A stretch of DNA of 64,000 nucleotides. It comes from Blasia pusilla. Its lineage: Eukaryota; Marchantiophyta; Marchantiopsida; Blasiales. Location: NCBI GenBank assembly GCA_050084515.1, contig CM114271.1, positions 48,794,001-48,858,000 on the forward strand. The letters run 5' to 3'. The notes under the pieces are model-generated. The model was not told the DNA's origin. It saw nothing but the letters and a program-made list of their open reading frames with translations, and did no database searches. Below are positions 56,780 through 64,000 of this stretch, one piece after another (the stretch's first letter is position 1; each line of letters starts with the position of its first letter). A program made the translations under genes and the position numbers.

Positions 56780-57780
56780 TAGCATATACTTGTGTTAAAC
56801 ATAAGAAATTATGAAATTTTGTAAGAAAAAAAACGTTCAAATTTGAATGTTAAATAAATATAAAATATATATTCTGGAAAATGCCCAAAAAAACACTTCA
56901 ATTATGAAAGATAACTTTATATGTTATGCCTAACTTACTTAATTTTTAAGGGTTTTTTCATTCTACCACAAATTTCCTCATCCTTAAGATAGGGAAATCT
57001 ATTTTTTATTTTGAAATATAAGAAGATCATTTATTGAGAATTAATTGGGATAAATTTCTTTAAAAAACCACTCAAAACTTCCCTAAAATTTCTGAACACA
57101 TATAATAATAGGAAGAAGAATTAGAACTAAAATTTGGCTAAAAAACATATAGCTCCAAAAAGAAAAAACCAAAATTATATATTTAAAAAATATTTTTGAT
57201 ATGCATGAATGCATGCAAACTTTGTAATAATTTTTCCCACCAAAAATTTCCCTAGCCTTAAGTTGGTACAATCTTCAAAAAAATTATTTAGATTAATCTA
57301 TGGTTTAAAATGAATAAATCGAGATTATGTGTAAATTCCTATACCAATCCTTCCCTCAAAATCTTGAACTTAGATTGTTATAGAAAGAAGAATAAGGAAT
57401 GTTAGTCAATTACAAAATTGAACCCCCAAAATTCAAGGAAAAACATGGAAGTTGACTATGTACGTAATTTTTTTATCCTTGTGGATAAAATGAAAATGCA
57501 CCCTCTTTCCTTATAAGGTCTTATCGTGTGGGTCTAAAAAGATATATTGATATTCAGGCTTTAGGTTGGACTACTATTTTCCTTCAAATTTTTTCAAGTT
57601 AGATATTCAACCGTCAACAAGTAGATAAAAGTTCAGGTCAAGTTATAGACTTGGATAAAATGAAAAATGCCCACCACCTTTTTCACCAACAAGTATGTAG
57701 AGTATTACAATTATACACTAATTCCTCTCTCATGTGACATTGTCCAATTGGGGTTCATTTGTTCCTTCGGTTTGTCTTTT
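56780..57780. other. AT-rich DNA, nothing recognised
   Basis: Poly-A and poly-T runs and short Lys/Ile/Phe-rich frames (57083-57271, 57667-57855) without motifs. From about 57700 the sequence resembles 61990-62090 ('CTCTCTCATG.GACA' and 'TTCGTTTGTTCCTTCG'-like blocks), so a repeat begins there. Confidence 0.5.
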
Positions 57781-57784
57781 TGTC

Positions 57785-58495
57785 TCTTCTATGTTGTGCG
57801 CATACACATCGCTATCACCAAATACACAAAAAAAATACACAAGATACCATACTAACTCATGACATCTAAACATCAATGACAATCGAGAACCAAAATCTCT
57901 CCCATCGCCTGGGGCCCCTAGCTATTGGTTATGTCCCTCTAACTCCAGATAACCATCTATCCCTACCTACCATGACATACATATCTATGACGCTATGAAC
58001 AAAGATGTGAGGTGCTCGTGTGGCTCCGATCCATTGTTAGTTGCCTTCTTGTCATCCATGTTAGAGACCTAAGTCAAAATATAGAACTACCTAAGATCTA
58101 CTCTTTGTACATGTGGGGCACATCCATCGTCCATGATAAACCCTAACGAGAAGTGGCATTAAACATGCCATATGCCATCCTCTCGAACACCCATTGCAGA
58201 CTAGCATAGTGGCTACATCACGCACAGAATCACACAACATACAACGCAAGCCTGCATGAACTACTACTAAGCTCGGATCAACTCTCCCGTCAATGTTAGG
58301 AAGGTGACATGATGCACAATTACGCACATGGTCCTTCCAAACCATACCATTGCATCCCTACAAATAAAGAACATCAGATGGCAAGACATCTCGCACTCTC
58401 AAGATGGTGCGCCCTATGGGCACATCTAGCGTTGTAGGTGCCATATGTTGCAAGGAGACATAGTCTCCCCGATGAAATGTCCGGATAGTCGGCCG
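57785..58495 (-). pseudogene. integrase C-terminus with PHD finger, fragment 2, plus downstream non-coding DNA
   Basis: The minus strand reads GMVWKDHVRNCASCHLPN and, at about 58265-58100, a complete C4HC3 PHD finger: CMLC, CNGC, SRGWH, C, then WMCPTC. The frame ends at 58091. Non-coding DNA from 58090 to about 57785 parallels 46269-45955 next to the main element. The upstream integrase sequence stops abruptly near 58495 (before the usual YRPTI block). PHD fingers typically read the methylation state of histone H3 tails; here it could steer integration. Confidence 0.75.
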
Positions 58496-59870
58496 ATATT
58501 CTACATCCAGAAATACACAAAATGGTAAGCTTGCTCAGGAAGTAGGTCTTCATGTACACAATCAAATGGATCCAAACTCCTGATCCACATACTCTTGCGT
58601 TCTTTTCTTGTCCACTTGGAATTCTCACGAAGTTACCTTCCAATGTGCAGGTAAAGACAATACCTCTGTCAATTGACAAAATCATTGTTATGTGCTGAAT
58701 GTAAGCGTCATAGGGGTAGGAGTACAATTCATTGGCACCGCGCAATTTTTCCTTTTGAAGTTTCTGCATCAAAATCATGGGAACTGGGCAAAATTGATCT
58801 GACAATAGGGAAAGATCGCCGCACATGGTAAAAGACTTGCTTGCTTCCCGGAACAGTGATCTCGTCTTTTTGAGTTCAATTGATGCCGCCAGTGCCACGG
58901 GGTGGAGGGTCTTGAAACGATGGAGGCAATGGTCATAAAGGGATCCATCGCAGCTGCTGACGCTCCAATGTCATGAGCGTTTGCGTCCCACATGCTGACA
59001 AAAACACGTCCGGAAACTCAGGAAACGAGTGGCCATAGCCATGCGGGTTAATTGTAATAAGATTCACAATAATACTCTAATCATTCTTAGGAGGAACCGG
59101 GTATCCGGCTCCCATTACCAAAACTTAGCCATTGACAGTAGTCTCTTGAAGACTGCTCAGAGTTTGGAGAGGTAGGAAGTTTATTGTGAAGAATCGTCCG
59201 ATCATGAGTTGTGGAAAAATCTTTGCCAATAAGTATCATTGCTGTCGCATGAACCTGGCATCGAGCACAGGGGTGAACACCTCTGAGCAAGATCTGAGTT
59301 AGGGACGTTGCTGCAACCATGGATGAGCCCCAGGAGAGTAAGAAACTCCTGAAATTACCTTTGAAAATTTTCACTCACGGCTTGCGATTAGAATTTGCTG
59401 GCCACACTTCTCCGCCTAGTACGTGTAATCAATTTTTCTTGCCAGCCTCCTCCGCTTATAGTTGCTACAATTTCGGACCCCATTTCGACTCCAGCGCCTC
59501 CACACGCTCCATTCCACTTGCTCCACCGTCAGAACAGTAGCTCTCCCATCTCGAAAGTAGACTCTACATTTCTCGACTCTAAAGAATGATCAAAGGCTAC
59601 GAGGTGTCGGGCTCCCTCTGGAAGACGCAATTTAGCACATACAAGTGAAGGGACACCTAGCAAGAAAATCAAATCAAATCATCCACAAACACTTAACCAA
59701 TGGAGCTGGGGTACCGCACAAGTCCAGAATAGAGTCCCCATAAAATAGATAGATTTTAAGAAAGGCTTCACTTCTTATAGACATTTCTTTTGCTTCTTTT
59801 TCCTTTCCCCATATAGTAATCCCCCCATGTTTCAATAAGAGTATAGATTCTCCTGACCATTTGGATCCTC
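58496..59870 (-). other. 1.4-kb insert of unknown origin between two integrase-PHD fragments
   Basis: The DNA between the two fragments is more GC-balanced and has a protein-like minus-strand frame at 58898-58374 (174 codons, mostly inside the insert). Segments include ASIELKKTRSLFREASKSF and DRGIVFTCTLEGNFVRIPSG. I do not recognise the family. Other minus-strand pieces (59374-59087) could be exons. It may be a captured host gene fragment or another transposon. Confidence 0.35.
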
Positions 59871-60425
59871 CATCATTAGTTGCCTTCTTGTCATCCATCT
59901 TAGAGACATAAGTCGGAATCTATAACTACCTAGTATCTACTCTATGTACATTTGGGGCACATCCATCGTCCCCGAGAAACCCTAACGAGACATGGCATTA
60001 AACATGCCATATGCCACCCTCTCGAACACCCATTGCAAAGTAGCATAGTGGCTACATCACGCACAAAATCACACAACATACAACGCAAGCCTGCATGAAC
60101 TACTACTAAGCTCGGATCAACTCTCCCGTCAATGTTAGGAAGGTGACATGACGCACAATTACGCACATGGTCCTTCCAAACCATACCATTGCATCCCTCC
60201 AAATAGAGAACATCAGATGGCAAGACATCTCGCACTCTCAAGATGGTGCGCCCTACGGGCACATCTAACGTTGTTGGTGCCATTTGTTGCAAAGAGACAT
60301 AGTCTCCCTGATCAAACCTCAAGATAGTCGGTCGATAATCACCTCCTCGCATACCTAAAAGTATCCCAATGATGCGCAATTGCTAAGTTCTCAAACGTCA
60401 TGGGCATAACTCTCCGAAATAACTC
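59871..60425 (-). pseudogene. integrase C-terminus with intact PHD finger, fragment 3
   Basis: An open minus-strand frame (60379-59942, 145 codons) reads the integrase tail (YRPTILRFDQGDYVSLQQ, TTLDVPVGRTILRVRDVL, GMVWKDHVRNCASCHLPN) followed by a complete PHD finger: CMLC, CNGC, SRGWH, C and WMCPKC, all eight ligands present. It ends WMCPKCT with stop at 59942. About 465 bp of it is a near-duplicate of 58030-58495. It breaks off upstream at about 60425, where LTR-like DNA begins. Confidence 0.8.
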
Positions 60426-60637
60426 AACCCTTCAAGAACATGCTCTCTTCTTGCGAAAAAATTGGCAACGCTTCCACACTTCCACAGATCTTGCTCCCGT
60501 GAGCCATTGAACAAGGAACACGGTCTCCAACGTGCAACCACATTGAGAAACCAGCAAGCTTCCGCATTGAAGAGCTCTCAATCTCTCATTCTCTCTTTGT
60601 AAATCAAGGTTCTCTCAAGAAGCTCTCTCAATGTGCA

Positions 60638-60708
<71 letters not shown>

Positions 60709-61160
60709 GAGAGGCTTGGATTAATCAAAGGCAAGGAGGACCATAACTCCGCCACCTCATGCTAAGAGGTTCAACAAAGAGAGAATAAGCTCCAATGATC
60801 TCTCCCCTTGGCTATACCCCTTCCCCTCTCCCAAGCTCTCTCCACGGTAACATATGCTCATAAGTCACCTCCTTGGCTTTTGAGTCTTGACCTTCTGTAG
60901 GGGGTCAAGGGCCATTTCTCAAAGTGGAAAGGAAGCTCTACTCAAAACTATAATTTACCCAAAATAGTAAGTTTCTCTATAAAATTCCAAACGAGCCAAA
61001 AAAAGGGGAAACTGCTCTCATAGGTTACGTGTGGCCTCAAAGGTAATTTATGGCCTCAGTAGGTCATCCTCGATCTAGTGAGGCTGTCCTCCACTATCCT
61101 TGAAGGCGCTCGACTATAAACTCGTCGATCCATCCTAAAAGACGTGACATCTACTCTCTA
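60426..61160. repeat. LTR-like segment with (CT)n tract, second copy
   Basis: From 60628 to about 61160 this parallels 45470-45960: the same (CT)n run (60644-60705 here) and then matching blocks 'GGCAAGGAGGACCATAACT', 'AGAGGTTCAACAAAGAGAG', 'CAAAATAGTAAGTTTCT' and 'CGATC.ATCCTAAAAGACGTGA'. This is the best evidence for the LTR of the PHD-bearing family, although neither copy has clear ends. Confidence 0.6.
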
Positions 61161-64000
61161 TAACGTAGAAAGAAAGAAAGAAAATGATATGGGTCATCCC
61201 CTTGGGCCATCATATATTGGTTTATCGGATCATTTGTGAGGTTTTTCTATTTTTTGAAAATGGATACTATACTTAAAGACTTTGGAAAGTAAAGTGGAAT
61301 TATTATATTAATATTTTCGAAAGTGAAGATGAGGGAATTAAGTCACTTAGTACTGCAAATATACATAATCAGAAAAACATGAAAATTTAATTTTAATCTC
61401 CTACACATCCAATATATGCTATTCCTCAATGATTTTTCATTATAACCACATTTAACATACCTCTTCACATCTCTAAAATAGTGGACTCCTCTTACACTTG
61501 GCCATCACAATGTCTAGTTTGTCTCAATTCTGGAATTTTGACCGTGTTTTAGGAGTTTTGGAATGAAAGTTTCCGGATTTTGATGGCGTTAATATCCATG
61601 AGTGCTTACGAGATTATTAAACTTTGGATTCCTGACCATTTGCATCCTCCTACAATTACCGCACATACACTTTCATCAACCCATATGCCTTTTCTACTAG
61701 GACTCGTGACTAGTGTCCTTTCTGCCATACCCTTAGACAATACCCATTAAGATCTAAAACTCGTGTCACATCGGTGTGCCTTACACTGCTATTGTCCAAT
61801 TAAGTGAATATTCTCCGTCCCCTTTGTTTATCGGTTATCTTAAAAAAACCACACTTCAAGAATGTAATAAGGTGGATTGATGGTCAAGGCTTCCCTTCCC
61901 AAAAGTGTCTTCTTCCACGAAGAATGTTGGAGTGCCCATTCATGGCCACCACATCCCTCAAATACGACATTCATCCCATAGAATCTTGCAATTATAGAGC
62001 ATGACAATTATGCACTAATTGCTCTCTCATGCGACACCGTCCTATCGGGTTTCGTTTGTTCCTTCGTGTCGTCCTTTCGTCTCTACTTCTCTATGAAACG
62101 TAGAAAAAGAAAGAAAGGAAAGGGAAAGGGAATGGGTCGTCGCCCAGCCCCGCCCCTAATCGTTATAGATCTATAATTATTGATAGACCTCTAGGGGTCT
62201 ATCGATATTAATAAAGGGTAGGATGGTCCGCTGGCGGAGTTCTGGCACGTGTAAAACCATCGCAAAGTACAAACGCATAACACGTGTCGAAAATTGCACT
62301 TGAACCCCGGATGTGTAATTGTCACTTTTATTCGGAATTCTTTATTCTAATCACATTTGGTACTTCTTAAGGGAAATCACAAGAAAGTATTGGAGAACAT
62401 AGCATCCACTTATAGTTTACTCCCATTTACATGCCCCACATTCTAATGTTGGTGTCAAATGGCACTTACAACGCCTGGTATGCCTTTCTAATAGAAATAC
62501 TAGTAATGAAAGCTTGCGTCTTGCTCTAACTTTAAACCTTCCCGGAGTTGTAGCCTTAAATATTCATGTAACACATATTCGAAATCCACCCACCTAGGCA
62601 TGTTTTGAATAATCGATAAAATGCCACTCAAACGTCGATGCGAAGCCATCCATCATTCTAGGAACATGTAATGCACATGTCCAAGTTAGCGCATCAAATA
62701 TGCGCTAACTTGGACATGGATGATTTTTCTTGAATGTAATCGTGCATCAAATATGACAAAAAGCGAGGATTTCGAACAGAAATTGACGAATTTGAAAATA
62801 AAGAGGGGTCGATAATTACATTTCAGGCGAAGACGGGATAGTTACAATAGCCTCACGGTGTGTTGGTCTCCAGATAAATACAGGTCCATCCAAGCGTGGA
62901 GCCCGATATTGGCTCCCCCATGTTTGACCCTTTGTTTTCAAGGGAGGAATAATCTTCGAACATAGTTCCAGAAGGCTCAATTATTGGACGATGCAAGAAA
63001 GGCATCAGATCTTTGGGGCACGACTTTTTGGAAGTGGAAAGTGAATTCAAAAGATACCCTTGAGGTTGTGGTGGGGTGGAGAAAGGAGGGTTTTGATTGC
63101 CCTTTAATTTCTCAATGTCCCCAAATCTTAGGTGCCTTTTTTCCCCCACTTATTCGAATCACATGTCACCAACTCTAATCCACTCTCTATGATTCGAGGA
63201 ATTTGTAGGAGCTATCTTTTCACATTGGGATGTGGTCATTTCCAAAATGGGAGGTTTTCATAATAATTCGTATTTTAGCAAGTACGAACATTTGTGTCAC
63301 CACGCTGTTGAGGCCTTTAATCATAAATATACCATATTTAATCTCTTCTCCTACTAATTTTCATATGTATTGATATTGTTTTATTATAGGATGAATTATT
63401 AACCTTTGTGGATATTTGGCCATGAAAATAAATTTGTCCCATCACGCCATACTCTTAGACGGGACATGGAAAATGGGACCAATAATATTTATTTGTTTGT
63501 AACATTTAAATAAAATATTATGCACAGAAAAAATTTTATTGTATACATCTTGGATTGTAGTTTATTATGGTGAAAAGGAGGGAAAGGGGATTTTTATGGG
63601 TGGGTGTAATGGAATGTAGGTAGGCAAATGGGTGAAGAAAAGGAAAGGAGCCTTTAACAAGAGGAAAGGATGATATGTGGAAAGTGGATGACTCGCCCCT
63701 TGTGCATTGCATGGACATTTCACAAAAATATGCATATTCCACGTGGACCAAATAATGAGCAATTTGCAAGGAAGATGTTATGAGGCCTTTTTATTTTGGT
63801 CCTTTTCCTTTTTATTTGGTCCTTTTTAGAATGAGGAATTTTGGCCTCGTGCTCTACTAGGAATAAGCACATTGGAAATTGCAAAAAGGTTGAAAACTTA
63901 CAACTTTCTATAGTCACACCTTCCCATGCAATCTAGGAGTTATGTTTTAGGAAACTCTCCATATCTAGGCCATATGAGTTGGGTGCGGGCCTAGGATCGG
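61161..64000. other. AT-rich intergenic DNA, no gene recognised
   Basis: Short frames (61804-62004, 62853-63149, 62984-63178, 63536-63917) show no motif. Parts at 61990-62150 resemble the LTR-like DNA near 57700 and 61140 (the word 'AACGTAGAAA.AAGAAAGAAA' at both 61160 and 62100). A perfect hairpin at 62676-62718 is listed separately. Confidence 0.45.
62676..62718. repeat. perfect 19-bp hairpin
   Basis: Arm CATGTCCAAGTTAGCGCAT (62676-62694) pairs without mismatch with 62700-62718 across a 5-nt loop (CAAAT). No element ends or target duplication were identified. Confidence 0.9.

Noticed and set aside
1-64000. tRNA, rRNA or snRNA genes
   Set aside because: No cloverleaf with A and B boxes and no recognisable rRNA or snRNA core was noticed by eye; a covariance-model scan would be needed to exclude them.

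Overview
The window looks like nuclear DNA of a land plant. Two intron-rich plant genes can be reassembled exon by exon, and most of the rest is decayed plant-type transposons (Ty3/gypsy LTR elements, a LINE with an R2-like C-terminus, Mutator-like transposases with SWIM fingers). No RNA genes, CRISPR arrays or bacterial operons were seen. A seedless plant (bryophyte, lycophyte or fern) or gymnosperm seems more likely than an angiosperm, but this cannot be settled from one window.

Host genes. (1) 1947-9403, minus strand: a complete carotenoid cleavage dioxygenase-like gene. I resolved 14 exons with GT/AG junctions and a continuous phase, giving 589 aa with all four iron-binding histidines. 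A further 5' exon pair (11027-10842 and an extended 9427-9302) may add a plastid transit peptide. (2) 34203-38166, plus strand: a complete six-exon cinnamoyl-CoA-reductase-like NADPH reductase of 354 aa.

Mobile DNA, left to right: a Ty3/gypsy integrase remnant (about 15.84-16.87 kb, minus); a gag remnant (18.1-18.6 kb, plus); an inverted pair of LINE copies (21.27-24.25 kb) and a third copy (31.44-32.65 kb), with a separate repeat present next to two of them; a Mutator-like SWIM transposase (25.5-28.3 kb) with unrecognised minus-strand ORFs converging on it (28.3-29.7 kb); a 9-kb nested structure at 46.27-55.34 kb; and two further integrase-PHD fragments at 57.8-60.4 kb.

The most interesting object is the nested structure. 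On the minus strand, one reading frame (55268 to about 52340, eight stops) runs zinc knuckle, retroviral-type protease, then a C5 cytosine DNA methyltransferase with recognisable motifs I, IV, VI, VIII and X. The same strand resumes at 48522 with the end of a Ty3/gypsy reverse transcriptase, RNase H, integrase and a C-terminal PHD finger. Between the two halves sits a plus-strand SWIM/Mutator-like transposon (about 48518-52331) flanked by an 8-bp direct repeat. That inner element carries about 15 copies of a 28-29-bp palindrome between its transposase core and its SWIM region. The outer element is therefore an LTR retrotransposon that carried its own DNA methyltransferase and a chromatin-reader domain, later broken by another transposon.

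The remaining stretches (1-1.9, 11.5-15.8, 38.2-45.3 and 61.2-64 kb) show no recognisable genes. They hold AT-rich DNA, several perfect short hairpins, microsatellites and small tandem duplications.
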